Positions 17,992 to 26,359 of a stretch of 47,187 bases of DNA are shown here, piece after piece. Made by a program: the position numbers and the translations under genes. The first letter of the stretch is position 1; each line of letters begins with the position of its first letter. The notes below the pieces were generated by a model, which worked only from the letters and a program-made list of their open reading frames with translations, had not been told where the DNA came from and made no database searches. Source of the DNA: Candidatus Izemoplasma sp. (GTDB taxonomy: Bacteria > Bacillota_I > Bacilli_A > Izemoplasmatales > Izemoplasmataceae); the NCBI GenBank assembly GCA_007117835.1, contig SKFU01000005.1, positions 1 to 47,187 of the forward strand, written 5' to 3'.

Positions 17992-20493
17992 TTAACTTCC
18001 GTGACAATGTTTATACTTTTTACCACTACCACACGGACAAGGGTCATTGCGGCCAATCTTTTCTTTTCTTACGGGTTGTTTCTTTTCTTCTTCTTCTTTA
18101 CCACTGGTTGCCTTGGTTGGTTTAGCTACTTGAACACGTTGTAAATTATCACGTATTTGTGCACGTAAGATATAGCGTGTTGTATCGCGCTCAATTGATG
18201 CAATCATGTCTTCAAACATTTGAAAACCTACTTCTTGATATTCGCTGAGCGGATTAATTTGTCCGTAAGATCGCAAGCCAATGCTTTGTCTTAACTCACT
18301 CATTTGATCAATATGTTGAACCCAATACGTGTCAACAACACGCAATAAAACAACTTTTAAAAATTCATTAAACTTTTCTTGACCAAATTGCGTTAACTTT
18401 GTCTGAAAATTAGTTTCAATCATTGTTAGCAAATAAGTTAGCGTAAGTGATGAATCGGATGTGATTAAAGCTCGATCAACTTGGGTAGCATCGATAAACT
18501 TGCCTTCAACTGCTTCTAGAAACGCTTTTTTGTCAAGTGTTGGTGTCTTGTTTTCTGTGTCGGTATATTCAACAACCATGCGTTCGATATGTCTTTTTAC
18601 GATGTCTAAGGCGATATCGTAAACCGACTCTAGCGTTAAGATATCACGGCGCTGTTTATAAATAATCTCACGTTGTTTTCGCAAGACTTCATCATACTGT
18701 AAAACCGTTTTACGGCGGTCAAAGTTATTGCCTTCTATTTGTGATTGGGCACGCTTAACAAAACGGGAAAAAACTTTGTAATCGACAGGTGTTTCATCTT
18801 CTTTTCCACGAGTTTTAGTGAGCATCTCTAATTGTTTTTTAAAGCGGTCGCCACCGAAACGACGAATCAAATCATCTTCACCCGATAAGAAAAACTTAGA
18901 ATATCCAGGATCGCCTTGTCGACCACTTCGGCCACGTAGCTGATTATCAATTCGACGGGATTCATGACGTTCAGTCCCGAGTACAGCCAATCCCCCACGT
19001 TCAACCACGCCAGGGCCTAATTTGATGTCGGTCCCGCGACCAGCCATATTTGTTGCAATCGTCACTGATCCTTGATATCCTGCCTTCGCAACGATTTCGG
19101 CTTCACGTTCATGCTGCTTCGCATTCAAGACATCATGTTTGATGCCACGCTTTTTTAACAAACGACTGAGTAACTCACTGGTCTCGATTGAAATTGTCCC
19201 GACAAGCATCGGTTGACCGACTTCATAGCGCGTTTTTATTTCATCGGCTAAGGCACTGTATTTGGCTTTCATAGATGCAAAAATAACATCATTCGCGTCG
19301 ATTCTAATGACCGGCTCATTCGTTGGAATTTCAATGACTAGCATATTATAAATATTTCTAAATTCTTCTTCCTCAGTTTTAGCTGTTCCTGTCATCCCTG
19401 ATAGTTTCTGATACATACGGAAAAAGTTTTGGAAAGTTATGGTCGCAAGCGTTGTTGTTTCTTTTTTGATTTCAACGCCTTCTTTGGCTTCTAATGCTTG
19501 ATGCAATCCCTCACTGAACTGACGCCCATGCATCAATCGCCCAGTGAATGAGTCGACAATAATGACTTGATTGTCTTGAACAACATAATCAACATCGCGT
19601 TCCATTGTAAAGTTTGCTTTTAAAGCATTGTTTATATGATGAAGTAAGCTAACGTATTCCAAATCGTATAAATTATCTAAATTGAAATGTCGCTCTGCTT
19701 TTTGAACGCCCGATTCTGTTAGCGTGATACTTTTAATTTTAATGTCAATGTCGTAATCGTCTTCTTCAAGAAAACGTGCAAATGCATTCGCTTGCAAATA
19801 TAAATTCGCAGTCTGTTTTGCCCCACCTGATATTATCAGTGGTGTACGTGCTTCATCGATTAAAATCGAGTCAACCTCATCAATAATTGCAAAATTTAAA
19901 GGTCTTTGAACCATGTCTTTTTGGTAAATGACCATATGATCCCTTAAGTAATCAAACCCAAGTTCATTGTTTGTTGAGTACAATATATCACATGCATAAG
20001 CATCTTTTTTCTCTTCTTTTGTCATTTCTCTTTTGTTTAGGCCCACAGTCAACCCTAAAAAACGAAATAAATCCCCAATTTCGCCTTCTGCTTCACGACT
20101 TGCTAAGTATTCATTGACTGTAACAATGTGTACCCCATCACCGGTTAAGGCATTCAAGAAAGCTGGCATAACGGCAGTTAAGGTCTTACCTTCACCAGTT
20201 TTCATTTCGGCAATATTACCCCCATGAATAACATGAGCACCCATCACTTGTACCTTGAAAGGTGTCATACCCGTAACACGTGTTGATGCTTCTCTAACCA
20301 AAGCATACGCTTCGACTTCTAAAGCATCCAAAGACTCCCCATCAATGTAACGTTGTTTTAAACGATCAGTGTAGTCACGAATTTCTTCATCGGTTAATGC
20401 CTTCATTTTGGCTTCGAGTGTAAGCACTTGATCGGCAAAAATTTCAAGTTTTTTTCTTGCGCGACGACTGATGTCAAATATTTTTTTTATCAT
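17992..20493 (-). CDS. secA: Preprotein translocase ATPase SecA
   Basis: SecA drives export of unfolded proteins through SecYEG. The 833-residue product has the Walker A region MKTGEGKT, the DEAD-like IIDEVDSILIDEARTPLIISG, the helicase motif TNMAGRGTDIKLG and QLRGRSGRQGDPG. A C-terminal zinc/SecB-binding tail follows (CPCGSGKKYKHCH). The length is typical of Bacillota. It has a strong AGAGGTGG ribosome site and its own promoter. The neighbours hpf upstream and prfB downstream are the classical order. Confidence 0.98.
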   Translation of the reverse strand: MIKKIFDISRRARKKLEIFADQVLTLEAKMKALTDEEIRDYTDRLKQRYIDGESLDALEVEAYALVREASTRVTGMTPFKVQVMGAHVIHGGNIAEMKTGEGKTLTAVMPAFLNALTGDGVHIVTVNEYLASREAEGEIGDLFRFLGLTVGLNKREMTKEEKKDAYACDILYSTNNELGFDYLRDHMVIYQKDMVQRPLNFAIIDEVDSILIDEARTPLIISGGAKQTANLYLQANAFARFLEEDDYDIDIKIKSITLTESGVQKAERHFNLDNLYDLEYVSLLHHINNALKANFTMERDVDYVVQDNQVIIVDSFTGRLMHGRQFSEGLHQALEAKEGVEIKKETTTLATITFQNFFRMYQKLSGMTGTAKTEEEEFRNIYNMLVIEIPTNEPVIRIDANDVIFASMKAKYSALADEIKTRYEVGQPMLVGTISIETSELLSRLLKKRGIKHDVLNAKQHEREAEIVAKAGYQGSVTIATNMAGRGTDIKLGPGVVERGGLAVLGTERHESRRIDNQLRGRSGRQGDPGYSKFFLSGEDDLIRRFGGDRFKKQLEMLTKTRGKEDETPVDYKVFSRFVKRAQSQIEGNNFDRRKTVLQYDEVLRKQREIIYKQRRDILTLESVYDIALDIVKRHIERMVVEYTDTENKTPTLDKKAFLEAVEGKFIDATQVDRALITSDSSLTLTYLLTMIETNFQTKLTQFGQEKFNEFLKVVLLRVVDTYWVQHIDQMSELRQSIGLRSYGQINPLSEYQEVGFQMFEDMIASIERDTTRYILRAQIRDNLQRVQVAKPTKATSGKEEEEKKQPVRKEKIGRNDPCPCGSGKKYKHCHGS

Positions 20494-20520
20494 AAAAAAC
20501 CACCTCTTTTTGTCACATAT

Positions 20521-20548
20521 ATCATACCATAATTGACGGTATTTTCAA
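20521..20548 (-). promoter_or_regulatory. Sigma-A-type promoter for secA
   Basis: On the minus strand, -35 TTGAAA (20543-20548), 16-base spacer, -10 TATGAT (20521-20526). The start of transcription would be near 20514, giving a short leader before the secA ribosome site. Confidence 0.7.
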
Positions 20549-20560
20549 AAAGTTTTATCG

Positions 20561-20574
20561 TGCAACCGATTTCA
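20561..20574 (-). promoter_or_regulatory. Possible cre-like box upstream of the secA promoter
   Basis: The minus-strand sequence TGAAATCGGTTGCA fits the cre consensus TGWNANCGNTNWCA at 13 of 14 positions and sits 12 bases upstream of the -35, at about the same distance as the glgP box. Carbon control of secA itself would be odd, though the transcript may run on to the glycogen genes. It may be chance. Confidence 0.25.
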
Positions 20575-20589
20575 TGAATTGCTCATAAA

Positions 20590-20609
20590 AATGCACCCGA
20601 GGGTGCATT
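20590..20609 (-). terminator. Intrinsic terminator after hpf
   Basis: A 9-base-pair stem, AATGCACCC / GGGTGCATT, with a 2-base centre (effective loop larger), followed by a T-rich run on the minus strand. It starts 4 bases after the hpf stop. Confidence 0.85.
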
Positions 20610-20613
20610 TTAT

Positions 20614-21153
20614 TTATTCAGTTTCAATCACAGCGTAACCGCCATCATTTCTTAAATAAACAACATTCACTTGATTGGTCTCACTGTCTTGGTAAATAAA
20701 GAAATCATGGCCTAACATTTCGAGTGCTGTAATGGCTTCATCGGTATTCATAAGTTCTAGCTGAATCGATTTCTTTTTCACCGGTTTCATGACAAGTTCT
20801 CTTTCTAAAGCTTCTAAATCAATATCATCTCTAAACAGTTCTGAAACACCATCTTTTTTTTGTAAACTACGTGTAATTTTTGTTTTATTTTTTCGAATTT
20901 GGCTTTCGAGTTTATCAATGGCTAAATCGATTGCCGCATACATGTCTTCTTCGCCAACTTCAGCGCGCATCGTGTAGTATTTAGTTGGGATTGTAACTTC
21001 TACTTTGTGATGGTCTTTATAGGTTTTGCAGACAACGAATGCATCGAGTTCTTCCTTGAAATAACGTTCGACCTTTTCAAGTTTGTCTTTGGCGTAATTT
21101 TCAATAGCCTCTGTCACTTTAAAACCATTTTTTCCTCTGACTTCAACGATCAC
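20614..21153 (-). CDS. hpf: Ribosome hibernation promoting factor, long form
   Basis: Long HPF binds the small ribosomal subunit and pairs 70S ribosomes into inactive 100S dimers in slow growth. The 179-residue product has the N-terminal S30AE domain (VEVRGKNGFKVTEAIENY) and, after a linker, the C-terminal dimerisation domain (EALERELVMKPVKKKSIQLELMN, then MLGHDFFIYQD). The start is GTG 21153, 9 bases after AGGAG. The ATG at 21162 directly abuts that site and is probably not used. It has its own extended -10 promoter and terminator, so it is a single-gene unit before secA. Confidence 0.95.
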   Translation of the reverse strand: MIVEVRGKNGFKVTEAIENYAKDKLEKVERYFKEELDAFVVCKTYKDHHKVEVTIPTKYYTMRAEVGEEDMYAAIDLAIDKLESQIRKNKTKITRSLQKKDGVSELFRDDIDLEALERELVMKPVKKKSIQLELMNTDEAITALEMLGHDFFIYQDSETNQVNVVYLRNDGGYAVIETE

Positions 21154-21184
21154 TATAATCATCTCCTTTGGTTGTTATAACTAT

Positions 21185-21193
21185 ATTATACCA
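21185..21193 (-). promoter_or_regulatory. Extended -10 promoter for hpf
   Basis: On the minus strand, TGG-TATAAT: a perfect -10 (21185-21190) with the TGn extension. No good -35 was found 16-18 bases further upstream. Confidence 0.6.
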
Positions 21194-21246
21194 TAGCTAA
21201 TGTTAAAACATAAAGCAATACATCGTGCAAATTACAAGATGCAGTT

Positions 21247-21621
21247 TCAATCGCTTTCTGAGGCTAAAATCGTTTCATATAATTGCGTGCTTGGCAAACG
21301 TGCTGTGTAAATGATACATGGTGACAATAAATGATTTAAATGAAAAACATCCATCGCATTAAGATGATTACAATTTTCCAACCAATAGCAAACATAGCCT
21401 TGCCCATAAACACTATTAAAAAGGGTATAATTTAATGCTGGATGTTCTTGTCGCTGATGCGATAAAATAATGACATCTTGGTGTCTTAATGGGATAACTT
21501 CTTGAACAACCGGACAATCTAAAACAAGGTGACAAACACGACATATGAATGATCGTATAAACAAATCATCGATACTTTGTCTTTTCATGGGTTGATGGCA
21601 AATAAAACAGTAAATAGACAT
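21247..21621 (-). CDS. Short ComFC-like zinc-finger protein lacking a phosphoribosyltransferase domain
   Basis: The 124-residue product starts at ATG 21621, 8 bases after a GAGGAGG site. Residues 1-35 hold two CxxC pairs (CFIC and CRVC) spaced as in the N-terminal zinc finger of ComFC, the competence helper protein. The next 60 residues (NYTLFNSVYGQGY) loosely recall the following ComFC segment. The phosphoribosyltransferase half with its acidic DD motif is missing. The position next to hpf-secA is where comF lies in Bacillus. A decayed or cut-down comFC is the best reading; function is unknown. There is no comFA in the window. Confidence 0.6.
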   Translation of the reverse strand: MSIYCFICHQPMKRQSIDDLFIRSFICRVCHLVLDCPVVQEVIPLRHQDVIILSHQRQEHPALNYTLFNSVYGQGYVCYWLENCNHLNAMDVFHLNHLLSPCIIYTARLPSTQLYETILASESD

Positions 21622-21670
21622 AAAAAACGCCTCCTCAATCCAATGATTATTTAAAGTGACGTTTTTTCTT

Positions 21671-21928
21671 TTATCCGATTTGAAATACAATCCACATGGT
21701 TAAAGCCAAAAACAAGATTAAGAAGCCAATCCGTAAAAATCGTTTGGCTTCTTTGACTTTTTGCAACTGCACTTGTTCATAAGCCAATAACATAAAAAGA
21801 CTGCCCAAAAGAAATAAGTTCAATGGTATCAGTAATTCTAACTGAAAAACCTGTAAAAGAATCATAACGGCAGTCACAATGACCAAAGCGCTGAAAATCA
21901 ATTGCAATGATTTTTGTGTTTTCTTCAT
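21671..21928 (-). CDS. Small membrane protein, unknown function
   Basis: An 85-residue hypothetical protein beginning at ATG 21928 after a GGGTGAT site. It has three hydrophobic stretches (about 10-28, 31-52 and 63-84) separated by short charged loops (EQVQLQKVKEAKR), so it is probably a three-helix membrane protein. I do not recognise the family. It precedes the ComFC-like gene with a 49-base gap and a TATAAT-like element lies just upstream near 21950. The upstream buk operon ends in a terminator, so this is a separate unit. Confidence 0.65.
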   Translation of the reverse strand: MKKTQKSLQLIFSALVIVTAVMILLQVFQLELLIPLNLFLLGSLFMLLAYEQVQLQKVKEAKRFLRIGFLILFLALTMWIVFQIG

Positions 21929-21964
21929 CGAATCACCCACATTTCTAACTATATTATATCATAC

Positions 21965-21994
21965 AAAAAGATGTTCTTTTCACAGAACATCTTT
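21965..21994 (-). terminator. Intrinsic terminator after buk
   Basis: An 11-base-pair stem, AAAGATGTTCT / AGAACATCTTT, with a 6-base loop and a run of five T on the minus strand. It ends the leucine/oxoacid operon. Confidence 0.9.
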
Positions 21995-22002
21995 GGCTAT
22001 GA

Positions 22003-23064
22003 TTAATATGTTTTTGCTTCGATTTTTCCTTCTAGCAATGCGTTCATGTTAAACGCCAATGCTTCGAGTTCATTTTCGCCTGGATAAATAATAATTTCAC
22101 CCAAATGATCAATTATCTCAATTAGGGGCTGAATGATATCTTGATTGTACGCCAAGCCACCAGTCAGAATGATTGCGTCTAAATGTCCTTTGGTAATGGC
22201 GTAAAGTGAACCAATTTCTTTTGCGATTTGATAGGCCATTGCTTTAAAGACTTTAACGGCTTCTACACGTCCACTCGCAAGCATATCTGATACTTCTTCA
22301 GCATCTTTAGTATTTAAATATGAGAACATCCCACCATACGCAGACACCATCTTTAACAGTTCTTTTTTACTGTATTGACCACTGTATGCCATTTCAATAA
22401 CGCCTGATACGGGTAGGCTTCCTGTGCGTTCTGGTGACATCGGACCGTCCCCATCTAATGCGTTGTTAACATCAACAACACGGCCTTGCTTATGGTACCC
22501 AATACTGATACCACCACCTAAATGTGCCACGATTAAATGTAAGTCTTCATAAGCATGGGTTGTGGTTTCAGCATATTTTCTTGCGACTGCTTTTTGATTA
22601 AGTGCATGAAAAAGACTCCTGCGGGTAATGCCGTTTAGTCCAGACATTTTGGCCACTTTGCACATTTCATCGACGACAACAGGGTCAGCAATATAGGCTT
22701 TTTTACCCACTGTACTGGCGAGGGCGCAAGCAATCAAACCACCAAGGTTTGACGCGTGAACACCGTGCACATTGTCTTTAAGTTCTTGAATCATTTTTTC
22801 ATTCACTTGGTATAGACCGCTTTCTAGTGGACGCAATAAACCGCCGCGGCCAATAAAACCATCAATACTTTTTAAGTGAATGTTGTATTCTTCTAAAAAC
22901 TCTTCAATTAAACGCTGTCTAATTGGCAGTTGGTCAGCCAAGGTTTCTAGTTGTAACAGCGCATTGTCTTCATGACGAATGGTTGCTTTTGCAATGCGTT
23001 TATTGTTGTCAAAGACAGCAACTTTCGTACTGGTTGATCCAGGGTTAATCGCTAAGATACGCAT
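22003..23064 (-). CDS. buk: Butyrate (branched-chain fatty acid) kinase
   Basis: It forms ATP from an acyl phosphate (butyryl, isobutyryl or isovaleryl phosphate) and ADP. The 353-residue product belongs to the acetokinase/ASKHA fold, with an N-terminal phosphate loop INPGSTSTKVAVF, central HLGGGISI and GDGPMSPERTG, and C-terminal LTGGLAYN and YPGENELEALA. The length and motifs fit butyrate kinase rather than acetate kinase (about 400 residues). It is last in the operon, 15 bases after the gamma subunit, with an AGGAGGG site. Placed with leucine dehydrogenase and an oxoacid oxidoreductase, it probably works on branched-chain acyl phosphates. Confidence 0.95.
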   Translation of the reverse strand: MRILAINPGSTSTKVAVFDNNKRIAKATIRHEDNALLQLETLADQLPIRQRLIEEFLEEYNIHLKSIDGFIGRGGLLRPLESGLYQVNEKMIQELKDNVHGVHASNLGGLIACALASTVGKKAYIADPVVVDEMCKVAKMSGLNGITRRSLFHALNQKAVARKYAETTTHAYEDLHLIVAHLGGGISIGYHKQGRVVDVNNALDGDGPMSPERTGSLPVSGVIEMAYSGQYSKKELLKMVSAYGGMFSYLNTKDAEEVSDMLASGRVEAVKVFKAMAYQIAKEIGSLYAITKGHLDAIILTGGLAYNQDIIQPLIEIIDHLGEIIIYPGENELEALAFNMNALLEGKIEAKTY

Positions 23065-23079
23065 GGTATCCCTCCTTGA

Positions 23080-23637
23080 TTAAATCCGTTGTTTTTTGAC
23101 AACTTCTATGCCTGCACTCAGTGCATTTTTATTTAAAGTAATCAGTTTTGCTTTGTCCCCGACAAATAGCTTATTAAATGTTTTTTCAATCGCTTGAACC
23201 TCAAATAAGTGGGTGGATTCTAAATATGCACCAAGCATGATCATGTTTGCAACTTTTAGGTTTCCAAGGCTTAAAGCCATCGCGTTACAAGGCACTGAGT
23301 AAACGATGATATCATCACGAAATGTGTAATCTTTAATTAAGTCGCTGTTTACTAAAGCAGTACCCCCAGGTGTTAATTTGGGTTCGAATTTTTCAAGCGA
23401 TGGTTTATTCATCGCAATAATTGTATTCGGGACAGGAACAACGGGCGAGTTAATCATTTCAGATGAGATGATGACTGAGCAATTGGCAGTCCCCCCACGA
23501 GTTTCTGGACCATATGATGGAATCCAAACAGTATTTAAACCTTCTTCTGTGGCGGTGTATGAAAGGATTTGCCCCATCAACATCACGCCTTGACCACCGA
23601 AACCTGCAACAATCACTTTTTCTTCAATATTACGCAT
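23080..23637 (-). CDS. vorC: 2-oxoacid:ferredoxin oxidoreductase, gamma subunit
   Basis: This is the subunit completing the thiamine-dependent enzyme that oxidises 2-oxoacids to acyl-CoA with reduction of ferredoxin. The 185-residue product has the family signature GFGGQGVMLMGQIL, the PSYGPETRGGTANC stretch and a C-terminal PNTIIAMN-type region. Three consecutive ATGs (23643, 23640, 23637) follow a GGTG; I choose the last on spacing. An ATG at 23676 in the same frame would overlap the beta gene by 47 bases and has no ribosome site. Overlap with the beta gene is 8 bases. Substrate preference is inferred from the operon. Confidence 0.93.
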   Translation of the reverse strand: MRNIEEKVIVAGFGGQGVMLMGQILSYTATEEGLNTVWIPSYGPETRGGTANCSVIISSEMINSPVVPVPNTIIAMNKPSLEKFEPKLTPGGTALVNSDLIKDYTFRDDIIVYSVPCNAMALSLGNLKVANMIMLGAYLESTHLFEVQAIEKTFNKLFVGDKAKLITLNKNALSAGIEVVKKQRI

Positions 23638-24394
23638 CATCATCACCGGGTTTTGTGGCATCTTTATATACGCCAAGTGGGTAATATGGAATCATTGAGT
23701 CGACTGCCCAAGCAAGTGAATCTGTCGGTGTCATGCCCCAGTTTACTGGGCATGTTGATATAAACTCTATCATTGAAAATCCTTGTTTTTTCGTTTGGAC
23801 ATCAAAGGCTTTTTGAATTGCTTTTTTAGCCAAACGCACATGTTTAGGATCATGGACACTGACACGTTCTAAATAAGTTGCGCCAGGTATGGTCGCAAGC
23901 ATTTCTGATACACGAATTGGTAATCCTGTGGTTAATTGATTTCTTCCCTCAGGTGAGGTTGATGTTTTTTGACCAATCAATGTGGTAGGGGCCATTTGAC
24001 CACCAGTCATTCCGTAAATTGCGTTGTTAACAAAAATCACTGTGATGTTTTCGCTACGGTGTGCTGAATGAACAACCTCAGCCATACCGATTGAAGCCAA
24101 GTCACCATCGCCTTGATAAGTGAAAACCGTTTTATCAGGTTTAACCCGTTTAATCCCTGTTGCAACAGCAGGTGCTCTACCATGGGGGGCTTGTTGCATA
24201 TCACAGTTAAAAAACTCATAATTCATTACACTACATCCAACGCTAGCAACCCCAATGGTTTCTCCAAGCAAACCTTGTTCTTCTAAAACTTCTGCGACAA
24301 GTTTATGGATAATACCATGAGTGCAACCTGGACAGTAAGAGAGGGCACGTTCTGTTAAACCTTTAGTTGGCTCATAAACTCTTTTAGTTTTCAT
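23630..24394 (-). CDS. vorA: 2-oxoacid:ferredoxin oxidoreductase, beta subunit (TPP-binding)
   Basis: It carries thiamine pyrophosphate. The 254-residue product has CPGCTHG near the N-terminus and the TPP motif GDGDLASIG followed by NNAIYGMTGGQ, with APTT after it. The start at 24394 is preceded by GGGGGG at 7 bases, inside the end of the alpha gene (11-base overlap). Closest families are the Vor/Kor/Por enzymes. With leucine dehydrogenase and butyrate kinase in the same operon, branched-chain oxoacids are the likely substrates; 2-oxoglutarate is an alternative. Confidence 0.95.
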   Translation of the reverse strand: MKTKRVYEPTKGLTERALSYCPGCTHGIIHKLVAEVLEEQGLLGETIGVASVGCSVMNYEFFNCDMQQAPHGRAPAVATGIKRVKPDKTVFTYQGDGDLASIGMAEVVHSAHRSENITVIFVNNAIYGMTGGQMAPTTLIGQKTSTSPEGRNQLTTGLPIRVSEMLATIPGATYLERVSVHDPKHVRLAKKAIQKAFDVQTKKQGFSMIEFISTCPVNWGMTPTDSLAWAVDSMIPYYPLGVYKDATKPGDDDA

Positions 24395-25460
24395 TTTTAT
24401 GCCCCCCTATTATTGACTTAACTTTATCGATGATTTCAGAAGCCTCAGGCACAACGCCTCCGGCACGTCCATAAAACTCAACTGGCAATTGACCATTAAT
24501 TGACAATACAACGTCTTGGCGCATTTGCCCTAAACTCATCTCAACAGCAAGCAATGTTTTAACTGTCGTTGGTAAGTTTTTAAATGCTCTAGACGGGAAT
24601 GGCCAAATAGAAATTGGTCTAATCATCCCGGCTTTAATGCCTTCTTCTCTCAATGATTTGATGGCAGTACGGGCAATGCGTGCCATTGTACCATAAGCGA
24701 CAATAATGATTTCAGCATCAGCGGTAAGAATCGATTCATATCGTTGTTCATTAGCAATCATCTCATGGTATTTTTTTTGAAGTTTTAAATTATGTTTTTC
24801 TAATTCGTAAGGGTCTAATGACAAAGAAACAATTTTATTTATTTTTCCACGTTTTGCAGATTCACCATTGGCTGCCCATGTTTTTTCAGGACTCACTTTT
24901 TCGTTTATCTCTTGATCAAGCTCGACAGGTTCCATCATCTGACCAATAAGACCATCAACAGCAATCATCACGGGATTTCGATAGTAATCAGCAAGTGAAA
25001 AACTCTCTTTTACAATATTGACAGTTTCTTGTAGTGATTCTGGTGCAAATGATAACACATGGTAATCGCCATTGCCGCCACCACGGGTGATTTGATTGTA
25101 GTCTGCTTGTGAAGGTTGAATACCACCCAACCCTGGTCCACCACGCATGACATTGATAATAACGCCAGGCAGCTCACTGCCCGCCATATAAGAAATTCCT
25201 TCTTGTTTTAAGGCAATCCCGGGACTTGAAGATGATGTGAGCACGCGTGCTCCTGCCCCTGCTGCACCATAAACCATGTTAATTGCTGCAACTTCACTTT
25301 CGGCTTGCACAAACACTTTGCCTTGAAGAGGCATGTGTTTTGATAAATACTCTGGTAATTCATTTTGCGGGGTAATTGGATAACCATAAAATGCATCACA
25401 GCCGCCTTTAATCGCCGCAAGTGCCATGGCTTCATTACCTTTCATTAATACTTTACCCAT
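24384..25460 (-). CDS. vorB: 2-oxoacid:ferredoxin oxidoreductase, alpha subunit (VorB type)
   Basis: This subunit forms the other half of the thiamine active site and of the CoA-binding region. The 358-residue product begins with KGNEAMALAAIKGGCDAFYGYPITPQNE and has TSSSSPGIALKQEGISYMAG and MRGGPGLGGIQPSQADY. These are hallmarks of the alpha subunit in the VorB/KorA group. The start is probably the second of two adjacent ATGs (25463 and 25460), which sits 6 bases after AGGAGG. It is followed directly by the beta and gamma genes and preceded by the delta ferredoxin, giving a four-subunit enzyme. Confidence 0.95.
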   Translation of the reverse strand: MGKVLMKGNEAMALAAIKGGCDAFYGYPITPQNELPEYLSKHMPLQGKVFVQAESEVAAINMVYGAAGAGARVLTSSSSPGIALKQEGISYMAGSELPGVIINVMRGGPGLGGIQPSQADYNQITRGGGNGDYHVLSFAPESLQETVNIVKESFSLADYYRNPVMIAVDGLIGQMMEPVELDQEINEKVSPEKTWAANGESAKRGKINKIVSLSLDPYELEKHNLKLQKKYHEMIANEQRYESILTADAEIIIVAYGTMARIARTAIKSLREEGIKAGMIRPISIWPFPSRAFKNLPTTVKTLLAVEMSLGQMRQDVVLSINGQLPVEFYGRAGGVVPEASEIIDKVKSIIGGHKNEN

Positions 25461-25472
25461 CATAAACCTCCT

Positions 25473-25697
25473 TTATTCCTTGATGAAACGTTCAACCGTG
25501 ATTACACTATCAGGACACATCATTGCACAAAAACTACAGGCAATACACTTATCGGGATCATTCACGATCAGTGGGGTGTATCCTTTAATGTTGGTTGTCG
25601 TTAAATCAAGTTCTAAGATATGGACTGGGCAGTGTTGTATACATAATCCACAGCCTTTACATCGATCGACATCGATGATAATTCTTCCTTTTGCCAT
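25473..25697 (-). CDS. Ferredoxin-like delta subunit, two 4Fe-4S clusters
   Basis: The 74-residue protein has two classical motifs, CKGCGLCIQHCP and CIACSFCAMMCP, each binding a 4Fe-4S cluster. It is the electron-carrying subunit of the oxidoreductase encoded just downstream. The start is ATG 25697: an AGGAGG site lies 7 bases before it, so the longer in-frame ATG at 25718 would place that site inside the gene. It passes electrons to soluble ferredoxin, and by inference on to Rnf. Confidence 0.95.
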   Translation of the reverse strand: MAKGRIIIDVDRCKGCGLCIQHCPVHILELDLTTTNIKGYTPLIVNDPDKCIACSFCAMMCPDSVITVERFIKE

Positions 25698-25708
25698 GTT
25701 AATGCCTC

Positions 25709-26359
25709 CTATAGCCAATGTTTCGCCACATGACGAATCAATGATTTGTTTTCACCCATGAAATGGGTTTTAGTTTTAACCGTTTCTTCAATAAATGTAT
25801 ATCGAATTGGTAACGATAACTGCTCTGCGACTTGCGCAATGATTGCTTCACCTTGTAAAATCATTACCTCAGTCGTTTCATCCATTAAGTTCGTGTTGTT
25901 AATTAAACCGGTGACTTTAATTTGACCAGTATCTTCAAGCTTTTTAATGCTTTCGATTATCTGCTCAACAGTCGCTGTTTCTGGACGAAATACATTAATG
26001 ACCACCAATAAGTCGATGGCTTCTCGGTCTTGAATAAAATCTCGATATTGCATTAAGACTTTTGCCCCAAGTTCAGTGCCACCCAAATCGTAAATTGCAC
26101 GCAAATCTTTATTAATAAAAGGATGACTCCCTTTCGCACTGATGAAAGGGAGATCACTACCTGTCGAGTTTTCAATCGTTGATTCAATCACTTGAACACC
26201 ATGATCGTTTAACAATTTTCTTAATGCTCGACTTCTGAAATATGGATTCACGATATCGATATCAACCAGTGTATTGATTGATTCTTCAATCGCTAAGTTT
26301 ACTGCGATTTCCGATTTGCCAGACCCATAGTGTCCCGCTAAAATCGTAATTCTTTTCAT
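25709..26359 (-). CDS. ParA/MinD-like P-loop ATPase in the oxoacid operon
   Basis: The 216-residue product starts with the P-loop GHYGSGKSE (8-16) and has VDIDIVNPYFRSR and YDLGGTELGAKVL in place of the usual Walker B and switch regions. This fits the SIMIBI (CobQ/MinD/ParA-like) group. Its function is not established. It sits between leucine dehydrogenase (ATGA-type junction) and the ferredoxin subunit. A role in metal-cluster or cofactor insertion, or in regulating the enzyme, is possible but only inferred. It has no membrane segment or DNA-binding domain. Confidence 0.8.
   Translation of the reverse strand: MKRITILAGHYGSGKSEIAVNLAIEESINTLVDIDIVNPYFRSRALRKLLNDHGVQVIESTIENSTGSDLPFISAKGSHPFINKDLRAIYDLGGTELGAKVLMQYRDFIQDREAIDLLVVINVFRPETATVEQIIESIKKLEDTGQIKVTGLINNTNLMDETTEVMILQGEAIIAQVAEQLSLPIRYTFIEETVKTKTHFMGENKSLIRHVAKHWL

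Noticed and set aside
17950-18144. Plus-strand 64-codon ORF over the secA 3' end
   Set aside because: It is antisense to the conserved zinc-binding tail of SecA and has no ribosome site; a shadow frame.
23638-23676. Longer start for the gamma subunit gene at 23676
   Set aside because: It would overlap the beta gene by 47 bases, has no ribosome site, and adds residues absent from the family's usual start.
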